Assembly: GCF_002093745.1 (NCBI RefSeq)
Contig: NZ_MTSB01000009.1
Coordinates: 62,001-126,000, forward strand
Reading direction: 5' to 3'
Source of the DNA: Pseudomonas graminis
GTDB lineage: Bacteria > Pseudomonadota > Gammaproteobacteria > Pseudomonadales > Pseudomonadaceae
DNA: 64,000 nucleotides
The notes under the pieces are model-generated. The model saw only the letters and a program-made list of their open reading frames with translations. It searched no databases and was not told where the DNA came from. Below, piece by piece: positions 53,749 through 61,458 of the stretch; the first letter of the stretch is position 1; every line of letters begins with the position of its first letter. The translations under genes and the position numbers were made by a program.

Positions 53749-54558
53749 ATGGAAGCCAAAGCAATCCAGTTGATCCAAGACACCGCAGTCCTCGCAAACG
53801 CCAAGGCACTGGACACCTTCACACCTTCAATCGCACTCCCTGCGACCGTGAACGTCGTCAGCCTGGAGAAATTTCAGCAGTCGCGCAGCCGGTTCCGGGG
53901 CGTGTTGGAAACGTCATCGTTGAAAGACTTCAGCGAATACGTGCTGACCCAGGCCGATACAAACACGTCGGGCTTCGTTGATAGCGACGACATGACGTGC
54001 ACCGTCTACTTTAACCTCGGCGACAAGGACAACCCTGGCCATGGAGATTTCCGAGCCAAGCTCACCCTGAAGAAAACCGCTGCATTTATCGCCCTCGAAC
54101 GCGCAGCCGGGTCCAAGCACACTCAAAAAGACCTGAGCGACTTCATTGAGGACTGGGCACCCAACCTGAAAGCGCTTACCCCGGAAGGTGTCGATATCGA
54201 TCTGCGCCGAGCTGCTGGTGCAATTCGGTCCATCACCATCGAGCAGGCCCGCAAAAGCGAACACGTCGTCGGTGACATGAGCGCATCCCGCTCGGCGATG
54301 GATCAGATCGAGGCCAAATCGGCAGACGGCCTGCCCGCTGAGCTGCTGTTCAGCGTCATCCCCTATGAAGGCTTGCAGGCTCAGACCATTCAGTTGCGCG
54401 TTGCCGTCCTCACTGGAGGCGACCAGCCCGTGCTTCGTCTGCGCTGGATCGGCGAGGCGCAGCTGCGCGAGGACCTCGCCCAAGAGTTCAAACAGGTCGT
54501 AGCTCAGGAAGTCGGCGGCGCAACTGATCTAACCATCGGCAGCTTCACGCTGGCATAA
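53749..54558 (+). CDS. DUF2303 (YfdQ-like) phage protein
   Basis: 269 residues, MEAKAIQLIQDTAVLANAKAL, with LEKFQQSRSRFRGVLETSSLKDFSEYVL and LKKTAAFIALERA, the DUF2303 pattern of E. coli YfdQ and many Pseudomonas prophages. Function is unknown; family members lie in early DNA-metabolism operons. A fourth copy of CCTCTCACCACA stands 15 nt before the ATG. Confidence 0.85.
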   Translation: MEAKAIQLIQDTAVLANAKALDTFTPSIALPATVNVVSLEKFQQSRSRFRGVLETSSLKDFSEYVLTQADTNTSGFVDSDDMTCTVYFNLGDKDNPGHGDFRAKLTLKKTAAFIALERAAGSKHTQKDLSDFIEDWAPNLKALTPEGVDIDLRRAAGAIRSITIEQARKSEHVVGDMSASRSAMDQIEAKSADGLPAELLFSVIPYEGLQAQTIQLRVAVLTGGDQPVLRLRWIGEAQLREDLAQEFKQVVAQEVGGATDLTIGSFTLA

Positions 54559-54630
54559 CACTCCCGCATCAGCCCGCCGCCGTCCTCCCACCACCGATCC
54601 GGCGACGGGCTCTTTCCAAGGACACAGCAC

Positions 54631-54792
54631 ATGCAAGCACAGCACATCGTCATTCTGGTTCGCATAGGGGTCTGCTATCTACTCCTCGCCGTCTTCATCG
54701 AGAGAGCGTTCAAGCGGACATTATGCATGTCGTGCTGGGCAGGAAAAGATGTAGGCGCCTCCAAGAGCAGCGTAAGGATGGACGCACTATGA
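54631..54792 (+). CDS. Small single-span membrane protein
   Basis: 53 residues, MQAQHIVILVRIGVCYLLLAV, then FIERAFKRTLCMSCWAGKDVGASKSSVRMDAL. One N-terminal TM segment and a basic Cys-containing tail. AAGGACACAGCAC precedes the ATG. The stop overlaps the following 17-codon frame as ATGA. Unrecognised, but its place in a chain of overlaps supports expression. Confidence 0.55.
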   Translation: MQAQHIVILVRIGVCYLLLAVFIERAFKRTLCMSCWAGKDVGASKSSVRMDAL

Positions 54793-54842
54793 GAAAACTT
54801 AAAAACTCTGTGAGTGAACCGGCGGTAGGAGGGCAAAAATGA
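54789..54842 (+). CDS. 17-residue minigene linking two genes
   Basis: MRKLKNSVSEPAVGGQK. Its start overlaps the upstream stop (CTATGA) and its stop overlaps the downstream start (AAATGA). GGTAGGAGGG near its end is the ribosome-binding site of the next gene. It may be only a translational relay; no peptide function is claimed. Confidence 0.4.
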   Translation: MRKLKNSVSEPAVGGQK

Positions 54843-55165
54843 AGGAGCTGAATGGCGATAAGGAAGATGGCGCAGATTTGTTAATAACACTCCGGACTCT
54901 CGTTACTGAGCTTCGCGCACTGAGGGTTTCAATTGATGACGAGCTGTGGACTTTCGATGACATCGCGCAGTACCTGAAGCTTTCTCAATACACTGTTGAA
55001 AGGCGAGTAGTCGTTCAACCTAACTTCCCTGAAGCCTTCCAACCATGTGCAACGGGCAGAGGCTCTAAAGCCGTAAAGCGTTGGTTTGCGGGAGAGGTGA
55101 TTAAGTGGGCACGTCAGAATCGCGCCAAACTTCCTCAAGCGCGAAGCGCTCGAAGGGCAGCCTGA
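54839..55165 (+). CDS. Excisionase/AlpA-like helix-turn-helix protein
   Basis: 108 residues. The core LWTFDDIAQYLKLSQYTVERRVVVQPNFPEAFQPCATGRGSKAVKRWFAGEVIKWARQNRAK is a MerR-like winged HTH of the excisionase/AlpA group. A charged N-terminal helix precedes it. It is the last gene of the rightward early operon and faces the integrase region, so a role in excision is plausible. Confidence 0.75.
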   Translation: MKELNGDKEDGADLLITLRTLVTELRALRVSIDDELWTFDDIAQYLKLSQYTVERRVVVQPNFPEAFQPCATGRGSKAVKRWFAGEVIKWARQNRAKLPQARSARRAA

Positions 55166-55314
55166 TGAAAGGAGTGATGAAACTCAATCGAAAATTTAGC
55201 CACACCTAACTTCTCGGCAAGCCGCACAAAGCTAGCCAGTCAATTTGTCAAGCAAGCCCTATTGCCAACCGACCACAACAGATCAGCGAAAAAACGTGAT
55301 TATCCAAAACATGA

Positions 55315-56874
55315 TCACGGCGTTGCTTGAGTTTCTTGGGATTTAGGATAGGCGATAGAGTGTGAACTCCAGTCCTTGCGAAGAGGAACGGGAGTAGAGA
55401 GCGGGAAATTGATTTTTCTTAACTGTTGATTTAATTGGAAGACAACATCAGCGTTGGCTTTACTATTTTTAGAAGACAATTTGCTGACTTGGCTTCCAGG
55501 TAAATTGATAAAGCTTACTAGCGTAACACCTAGGAACATTACTACCACAGCAACCATACCAATGATGGCTGAATTCCTGAAAACCCTCTCAGATTTTTCA
55601 GCTGGCTCTTTGACCATTTTTTTATACTCTTCCTTTGGTAGGAAGCGGTAAAGCTTTGGCTGCCAATCGTCTCTCAGGTCGCGCTGCAGACATACAAAAC
55701 TCCACCCTGAATAAACGATCATTCCAATGTAAGCAGTTGCTATCAGCATCACCACACTGGCTACCCACGGATCAATACCAGTACTCAGCCTTGCGGCCAC
55801 TAGCCCCACACCTACGGCCAATGCCCAGGAGACAGCAGTTATAGTCTGCCTTGTTGCATCAGTAGCTTTTGCGGTCTCTTCAGTAATCGCTTTTCGCAGA
55901 TCGCCAAGTGACTTGAGCGTGTCTTTTCCGAGCTCCGATAGAGACATCTGATAGGCGATCTTTGCGCTTTCTAACGCTGTCGATATATTGGCTTTTAAAT
56001 ACTCCACCGCAGGTCCATTCTCACGACCTGAGCGTGCAATTTCCATGGCCAAGAGACTGTGTTTTATTTCAGCCTCACGACTATTTTCATAGACCCAGTG
56101 AACGGCCGATTGGACGCCCAAAAAAGTACTGGAATCAACTCCCTCGGTATTTTGAGCCGATAGATTTGAGGGTTCCAAACTCAACTTTGGAGGACCCTTG
56201 AATATTAACGAATGACTTTCCGGGTCGACCTCATTCGCTAAAGCATGCACTAGTGCATTAAAAGCTTTTGTGCTCCATAACTTATGAAAAGGCTCTTCTG
56301 AATCGAACTGCATTTGATCCAAGAGAAGCCATGGCCGAACGTCCACTGGGACTATATTGAGTAAGCCGGACACGCGAACCAGTGCCCTAGGCGATTTGGT
56401 GGGAGGGGAGATAACAACCTCTGTATCCACAGAATCGCCGTCCCCTGCTTCGTGGAGGATCCAACCGGTGTATATACGATTCTGAGTGAGCAGCGGTTTT
56501 GAAAGACTCGCGATCCGCCAGTAGACTGACACATGGCCTTTATCAAGCCAATATGAAAGACCAACTGACGTCAGAATATCTAACGTATTAGTGGGGCGAT
56601 CTGGCTTTATAATGGTCACACGAAAGGGTTCGAAGGCCTCGACGAGATCGCTCTGCTCAGTTGGTGTTTGCTCCGCATCAAAGGCGTAGCTTTCCCAGCC
56701 GAGCTCAGTACAAGTCGATAGTATTAGACGCGCCGCATCAGCACAGAGATTCGAGACTGTGACGCTATCGTCACTCTCGCTGATATGAGCGTTATCATGC
56801 ACAGCGAGCGAGTCAAGATGCTCAGCGAGTTTTATCAGATACAAGTTTGTCTTCCGTGATAGCTTGGGTATCAA
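55315..56874 (-). CDS. Membrane protein of unknown function, partner of the NdpA-like gene
   Basis: About 519 residues, unrecognised. The N-terminal ~330 residues are soluble. Two hydrophobic hairpins lie at about 349-400 (ITAVSWALAVGVGLVAARL, WVASVVMLIATAYIGMIVY) and 445-465 (IIGMVAVVVMFLGVTLVSF), with a helical stretch before them (SLGDLRKAITEETAKATDATR). The annotated start is a TTG overlapping the upstream gene by 53 nt; no clear ribosome-binding site is seen and a later start is possible. Base composition is more AT-rich than the phage core. Confidence 0.65.
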   Translation of the reverse strand: MIPKLSRKTNLYLIKLAEHLDSLAVHDNAHISESDDSVTVSNLCADAARLILSTCTELGWESYAFDAEQTPTEQSDLVEAFEPFRVTIIKPDRPTNTLDILTSVGLSYWLDKGHVSVYWRIASLSKPLLTQNRIYTGWILHEAGDGDSVDTEVVISPPTKSPRALVRVSGLLNIVPVDVRPWLLLDQMQFDSEEPFHKLWSTKAFNALVHALANEVDPESHSLIFKGPPKLSLEPSNLSAQNTEGVDSSTFLGVQSAVHWVYENSREAEIKHSLLAMEIARSGRENGPAVEYLKANISTALESAKIAYQMSLSELGKDTLKSLGDLRKAITEETAKATDATRQTITAVSWALAVGVGLVAARLSTGIDPWVASVVMLIATAYIGMIVYSGWSFVCLQRDLRDDWQPKLYRFLPKEEYKKMVKEPAEKSERVFRNSAIIGMVAVVVMFLGVTLVSFINLPGSQVSKLSSKNSKANADVVFQLNQQLRKINFPLSTPVPLRKDWSSHSIAYPKSQETQATP

Positions 56875-57859
56875 TAGTGATCAATTCCCCCCCACGTGGT
56901 TTAGGCACGCGAGTGACTGTCATTTGAGCACCATCTGGGTATAGAACAGTAACTCCTTCGGTGGTTTTGATTCTACGCATCGGAGGTCGCCCTAAAATTT
57001 CTTGATCAGCAGGAAAAACCAAATTCTCAATCCTGGCGGTCCGAATTTTTCGGCGTGTCGTGTTTTGTAATTTTGAAATTACTTTTTCGTCGGTAGGGCT
57101 TCCAGCTGCTAATAGGACAGCATCAATAATCGCATCTTCGTTTATTTCCCGACGTTGCGCCAAAGCGTTTTTGGCCCTGGCAAAAGCTTTTGGAACGGTA
57201 TCTACTAAATCAGCTTTACAAGAAGTTAAAGTTTCACGTAAGAGCACCACCACCTTGGCATTAAGCTCTTGATCAGACATGCTACGAACCACATCAAGAA
57301 AGTTGGCAAAATAGTCGACGATTTCCGGAGCCCTTTTCATCCTATCTCGGGCGGATACCGAGACTTCTGCCACACCGTTTACCACTCTAACTAATGAAGA
57401 CTTCTGAATCGCTTTCTTATCCGCGACAAAAGCATGCACGATTCGGCGAAGAAGACCGCCGTCTTCCACAGAGGACTGCTCTATTGCTTCGCTGTAATCA
57501 TATTTTATCATGCTGTACAGCTTTGTTAGAGGGTCGTCACAGGCCAATTCAAAGATAAACAGCGCTCCTTCACGGCTGCTATTCACGTGCCAACGAGAAA
57601 AGATAGCGGAAAGACTCTGGGTACCTCTCTCGAAGCTTTCAGTTCCCGAAGCAATCATTTCCAGCTGAGTTTTTGTTGCAGAGGTTTCTCTAAAACTATA
57701 GATAGCATCCGCATCAGTATCGAGTATACGCGCGATAAAAAACTCTTCATGCTCGACTTGACGTACAGACTCCGGGGTAAACTCTTCTCCGCCTACAACG
57801 TGCAGGATCATATTTGTGATCCTTAGGTCATTCATCTCTCTATCTGTAAAGAAGCCCAC
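56822..57859 (-). CDS. NdpA/YejK-like nucleoid-associated protein, candidate defence component
   Basis: 345 residues. The pattern ITNMILHVV...EEFFIARI...EGALFIFEL...LTKLYSMIKYDYSE...VSARDRMKRAPEIVDYFANFLDV resembles the 37-kDa nucleoid-associated (NdpA/YejK) family, in which the C-terminal third differs. The similarity is from memory and moderate. GGAGAGAG-like sequence (CTAGGGAGAGAGCGG) precedes the ATG. It overlaps the membrane-protein gene downstream and forms a two-gene unit in the cargo slot beside the integrase. Confidence 0.6.
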   Translation of the reverse strand: MGFFTDREMNDLRITNMILHVVGGEEFTPESVRQVEHEEFFIARILDTDADAIYSFRETSATKTQLEMIASGTESFERGTQSLSAIFSRWHVNSSREGALFIFELACDDPLTKLYSMIKYDYSEAIEQSSVEDGGLLRRIVHAFVADKKAIQKSSLVRVVNGVAEVSVSARDRMKRAPEIVDYFANFLDVVRSMSDQELNAKVVVLLRETLTSCKADLVDTVPKAFARAKNALAQRREINEDAIIDAVLLAAGSPTDEKVISKLQNTTRRKIRTARIENLVFPADQEILGRPPMRRIKTTEGVTVLYPDGAQMTVTRVPKPRGGELITIDTQAITEDKLVSDKTR

Positions 57860-58270
57860 CGCTCTCTCCCTAGCTCACAAAATTCCTGTTGGCTGACCCT
57901 GATCACCTTTCTAATTCGAGAACTGCTCAGGTGAGTTCAAGATCTCGGCACACGAGTGGTCAGCATAGGCGTGCATAGCGGTAATGGCAATTAGCTTTAT
58001 CTGCGCCAGCATCGGAAAAGGGGCTCCCGACACATTCCCTATCCCGTGTCACAATCCAATACCGGCAGCCTTACCTGAATTGTTAGGCTCTGATAGGAGT
58101 ATGTCGGCTAATTTCACTCCATCGTTATCAATAGCTGCAAGGATCTCTTTACCGATCACAGAGGCGACGCGCTACGCTCAATTCCCAAGCTATCTGTGGT
58201 CAGATCGAAGGCCAACGGTTGTTTGGATAAGCAGAGCTCATCAGATGCGAAGCGAAGTCAGAGTCCAAAA
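57860..58270. other. Non-coding gap between the cargo pair and integrase
   Basis: No convincing gene; a 109-codon open frame on the + strand (57984-58313) runs into the integrase gene antisense and lacks a ribosome-binding site. The promoter of the 57859 gene must lie in its left part. No repeats were noticed. Confidence 0.55.
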
Positions 58271-59269
58271 TCAATCCAGGCGCGTTGCCATCTCTGCAGC
58301 GGTTGCATTGTAATAAACCATTAACGACCGCGGATCTTTATGCCCTGTGATGCGGGCAAGATCGAGCACATCCACCTTTCGAGCTAACCGAGTGGTAGCT
58401 TCGTGTCGCGTATCATGGAAATGAAGATCTACAATGCGTAGCTCATCTCTGATCTTTCGGAACATGGCATCCGCAGACGCTGAACTGAGCTTGAATACCG
58501 AGCTTCCCCCCGGGCGCTCACCTAAGAGAACTCTCAGCAGTTCTCCAGCCCGTCGGGTCAGCGGCACATTGCGACCTTGCCCATTCTTGGTCATTTCCAA
58601 GCGAACGTAACGATCCTTCAAATACACGTCGCTGACCTTCAGCCCTAGGATCTCACCCTGCCTCATAGCCGTCTCAAGTGCCAGCAAAAATGCATAGGCC
58701 AGCTCCTGCTGCAGAGTTACTGGCGCAACACCCTCGATAAACCCCAAACGGCTGGTGAGAGCGCTTTCCTCATATGCAGATACGCGACGATCTCTCGGCC
58801 TACCATTGCTTGGACGTTTGACTTCGCGCACAGGATTGTGCGTGCAGCACTTCCACTCTCGCTTAGCAATTTCAAAAACAGACGACAATAAAGTCATGTC
58901 GCGTCGGACTGAGGGACTGGATACTTTTTTCAACCTGAGATCGCGCCATTCCGCGATTTGGTCAGCGGTGATATCGGCAATCATCTCACCTACGAACGTC
59001 AGCTCGTTGTCCATCTTATCCAGGCGCAGCTCTTCCCAGCGCTGACCGGCCTTTGTAGTCGATACGTCTCGCTTGTAACGTCTCAATGCGTCAGAAAGCG
59101 TCATTTGGTTGCCTGCCTTAGGCTTCCCACTTCCTGCCAGGATTTCGGCTTCACGATGCGTTGCCCATGCAACCGCAGCTGCTTTCGTTGCAAAGGTCTG
59201 TGAGTCACGGATCCCTAGCTTGACTACTTCTGCTCGCCATCCTCCGCTGCGCTTTCGGTACGACGCCAC
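58271..59269 (-). CDS. int: Tyrosine recombinase integrase
   Basis: 332 residues from a GTG at 59269 preceded by AAAAGGGGACTGAC. It has an arm-binding N-terminus (ASYRKRSGGWRAEVVKLG) and a core-binding domain (MTLSDALRRYKRDVSTTKAGQRWEELRL). The catalytic domain has Arg in LETAMRQGEILGLK, Lys near EMTKNGQGRN, HDTRHEATTRLA (H-x-x-R), GHKDP (His) and the nucleophile Tyr in RSLMVYYNATAAE. It is oriented inward 160 bp from attR, as expected for tRNA-integrating phages. Confidence 0.95.
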   Translation of the reverse strand: MASYRKRSGGWRAEVVKLGIRDSQTFATKAAAVAWATHREAEILAGSGKPKAGNQMTLSDALRRYKRDVSTTKAGQRWEELRLDKMDNELTFVGEMIADITADQIAEWRDLRLKKVSSPSVRRDMTLLSSVFEIAKREWKCCTHNPVREVKRPSNGRPRDRRVSAYEESALTSRLGFIEGVAPVTLQQELAYAFLLALETAMRQGEILGLKVSDVYLKDRYVRLEMTKNGQGRNVPLTRRAGELLRVLLGERPGGSSVFKLSSASADAMFRKIRDELRIVDLHFHDTRHEATTRLARKVDVLDLARITGHKDPRSLMVYYNATAAEMATRLD

Positions 59270-59282
59270 GTCAGTCCCCTTT

Positions 59283-59301
59283 TGGCGTAAATTTGGCGTA
59301 A
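59283..59301 (+). promoter_or_regulatory. Candidate integrase arm-type sites, right end
   Basis: Direct copies of TGGCGTAA at 59283 and 59294, 11 bp apart, matching the left-end pair. They overlap the region upstream of the int start codon, so integrase binding could also repress int. Confidence 0.5.
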
Positions 59302-59428
59302 AGACTACCACGCCAATGCAACCAGATGCCGCCATCCGCACATCTTATAGCGAATAAAACTAAACAAAACAGTAGGTTGCAACCATCAGCAACCTATAGC
59401 AATTTTCTGTGCATAGCATTAAGATTCC

Positions 59429-59445
59429 CCCTCGGGGCACCACCA
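59429..59445 (+). repeat. attR core repeat
   Basis: ccctcggggcaccacca identical to attL; only the 3' tip of a tRNA-Leu is present here, without the rest of the gene. The original host terminator hairpin follows at 59452-59480. Confidence 0.9.
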
Positions 59446-59451
59446 TTGAAA

Positions 59452-59480
59452 AAGACCTTGAAATTCAAGGTCTTTTTTTT
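59452..59480 (+). terminator. Original host tRNA-Leu terminator, stranded by the prophage
   Basis: Stem AAGACCTTGA/TCAAGGTCTT with an AAT loop and T8. Homology to the attL-side sequence continues through cgtctgg and beyond. Confidence 0.85.
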
Positions 59481-59902
59481 CGTCTGGTGGAAAGTTGGCG
59501 TTATGGCATCGGAGAAAGAGATCAATCGCACCTTGCGGTCCACAGCTGATCCTGTCTGGCTATAAAGCTTCTCGGCGGCAGCAGCCGACCGCCTGTAACA
59601 AAAACGACCGCTGCATTGAGCGTGCTAACAACTCCACGGCCTCATCCCCACGAAATGCAGCGCTGCAAGAGCACAATGTCACCGTCCGGAATAGCCGCCA
59701 TTCCTTCGAGGATCTGCCTGCGCTGGTGACTTTGCCTCGGTCGATCAGGATAACGACCAATCCCGACTTCACACGCTTTGTCCACCTGACTGGAGTGGCG
59801 TTCGAGCAGACTGCGAGAACACCGACCTGACGCCTTGGGCGATTCGATCATGGCGATAAGGCACCGCTTCATTTGCAGGCATAGCGAAGCGGTGCCTTGC
59901 CC
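59481..59902. other. Gap between attR and the effector gene
   Basis: No gene is supported. Open frames on both strands are short and without ribosome-binding sites; this may be decayed effector-locus sequence. It contains a perfect 13-bp hairpin stem AAGGCACCGCTTC/GAAGCGGTGCCTT (59858-59898), just beyond the effector stop. That is probably the transcript end of hopB1, though it lacks a T run. Confidence 0.55.
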
Positions 59903-61303
59903 TCAGACTTTGTACGACAGGGTCACGTCCGGATTGATCTTGTCGGCATAGTTCTTTACGTTGATGTTTATCTCGGGACGAGGCTTCGATCCGAAATCAT
60001 CGATGATCAGACTTCTGGCTCCATGCAGCTCGGCCAGTCCGGGGACTCCCTCATACGTCGTAGCATGCGCTGAGCCGACAAACGCGATCCATTTCCCCTC
60101 TGTCTGGCTGAGGCGTATTTTTTCGGCGGCGTAATAGTTCATCACTTTGATGCGCGTATCACCGCCCTCGGTCGAGGTTTCGTATGTCTTGACGGTGTCC
60201 ACGGGTATCACCTCAAGGCCGGCTTCTTTTGCGGCGCGGATCAGCGTTGTGAAATTGAACTCCGACGCGACCTTACCTATACCCAGATTGCCCTTGGTCT
60301 GCATGTCGAGATAAGCCTTGAGCCGGGCAGGCATCGGGCTGCCTTTAGGAGACTTCATGTAATCATCCAGCGCTTTACCATGAGCGTCCGCGCACAGGTG
60401 TTCCATGTACAGCGTAGTGACTCCGTCGGCTTTCAGGCTTTTCATGTTTTTAATCAGTTCACGCTTGCTGGCCACTGAGCTGTGCGCCTCGCCAATGACC
60501 AGTCCTGGGGCGTCACGCAAGAGTTCGCGCATGACGCCCAGGCTGTCCTTGCTCTTTAATTTTGGCAAGGGGGCAAGCGGCGGTTTGTTCTGAGCGTTGA
60601 ACTCACCCAGGTAAAGCCCTGCTTTGGTGTACAGTTTTTCACTCGCTCGATGACCATCAGACTGAAACCAGGCGTTGCGGTCGCGCCCCAGATAGCCTTT
60701 CATTTCTATATGGTTAAGGTTCACATTGATATGTTTACGGCTTTGAGAGACCACGACGTCTTCCAGCCTTATGCCTGCATGACCAAGCCCTTCTTCCAGA
60801 CTCTTTTTCGCATCGCTCAGAAATCTTGCTATTGCCGTTGCAGGCATTCCCTTGAAGGCCACGGCGGGCTCTACGCTGTAGGAATGCGTATTTTCACTCC
60901 AGCTTGCCAGTTCAGCGAGACTTGAAGCCTTGAATACCCTATCCGGCGGGGCAATGTCTGAACGTGAAGATGAAGCAACAGTTGAGCTGCCAGCGGCCGC
61001 CGTGCTCCGACCCGTACGCGCTCTTCGTTCACTTCTTCTCTCTTTACCCGTGTCGCGATTCTCTGTCGGCTCATGATCAGAGTGCTTCATGTTCACGATC
61101 ACTTCGGCAAGATGCCCATAGCGTCCAGCGGCATAATGGCGGGCCTTTCCCAGCATCGGCGCCTCGGGTATATCGCTGGTCGTTCCAGAAGGACCGGCGT
61201 GTGTTGCTTGAGCAGGCGTTGTACGCGCAGAAGGCGTGGCAGGCTTTTCAGCCTCAGGTGCTGGAGGGTAATAGTGGTGAGCAGGGCCGCCGACGGGTCT
61301 CAT
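59903..61303 (-). CDS. hopB1: HopB1-family type III effector
   Basis: 466 residues. The N-terminal ~90 are Pro/Ser/Thr-rich without acidic residues in the first dozen (MRPVGGPAHHYYPP), typical of Hrp-secreted proteins. The C-terminal half has PGLVIGEAHSS, GVTTLYMEHLCADAHG and WIAFVGSAHATTYEG, spaced like the GExH and G..H motifs of the Tiki/ChaN/EreA-like fold. From memory it matches HopB1 (a protease reported to cleave activated BAK1), which lies downstream of hrpK in P. syringae pv. tomato. No hrp box precedes it; expression is expected from the hrpK promoter. Confidence 0.82.
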   Translation of the reverse strand: MRPVGGPAHHYYPPAPEAEKPATPSARTTPAQATHAGPSGTTSDIPEAPMLGKARHYAAGRYGHLAEVIVNMKHSDHEPTENRDTGKERRSERRARTGRSTAAAGSSTVASSSRSDIAPPDRVFKASSLAELASWSENTHSYSVEPAVAFKGMPATAIARFLSDAKKSLEEGLGHAGIRLEDVVVSQSRKHINVNLNHIEMKGYLGRDRNAWFQSDGHRASEKLYTKAGLYLGEFNAQNKPPLAPLPKLKSKDSLGVMRELLRDAPGLVIGEAHSSVASKRELIKNMKSLKADGVTTLYMEHLCADAHGKALDDYMKSPKGSPMPARLKAYLDMQTKGNLGIGKVASEFNFTTLIRAAKEAGLEVIPVDTVKTYETSTEGGDTRIKVMNYYAAEKIRLSQTEGKWIAFVGSAHATTYEGVPGLAELHGARSLIIDDFGSKPRPEININVKNYADKINPDVTLSYKV

Positions 61304-61326
61304 GATTCAATCTCCGAGAGGAAAAG

Positions 61327-61349
61327 GGACCGCTTGTGCGGTCCGGAAA
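61327..61349 (-). terminator. Attenuator-like hairpin between hrpK and hopB1
   Basis: Minus-strand perfect 7-bp stem GGACCGC/GCGGTCC with an ACAA loop followed by CTTTTCC, ending 24 nt before the hopB1 ATG. Partial termination could set the hrpK:hopB1 ratio. Confidence 0.5.
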
Positions 61350-61458
61350 CAGACGCATCATTGCGAGGGAAGTATCCGACCAGCGCAGTTCCATCCAGTC
61401 CTGGCCGTTGCTGAAAATAGCGGGTCATTCAGATTGCCGACCGACCCGCTTCGAACAA

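Larger units (their letters stand above)
15695..59445. mobile_element. Prophage with lambda-type head and P2-type contractile tail, integrated in tRNA-Leu
   Basis: About 43.7 kb bounded by direct repeats at the tRNA 3' end and by an integrase beside attR. Structural, packaging, lysis, replication and switch genes are all recognisable and none of the essential ones looks broken, so the element may be inducible. Late genes run leftward in this orientation, and the early cI/dNMP-kinase operon runs rightward. Cargo modules occupy the attL end, the holin-regulator gap and the space beside the integrase. Confidence 0.93.

Noticed and set aside
57984..58313. 109-codon + strand frame beside the integrase
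   Set aside because: Runs into the 3' end of int antisense, lacks a ribosome-binding site and shows no protein-like pattern.
15695..59445. R-type pyocin/tailocin rather than phage
   Set aside because: A complete lambda-type head, portal, protease and terminase set is present, together with integrase and att sites.
59495..59872. Possible transposase or effector fragments between attR and hopB1
   Set aside because: Frames on both strands are short, and I could not see motifs of any transposase or Hop family; called decayed sequence at most.
61387..61420. hrp box in front of hopB1
   Set aside because: A GGAACT occurs on the minus strand (61387-61392), but no CCAC element stands 15-17 bp downstream.
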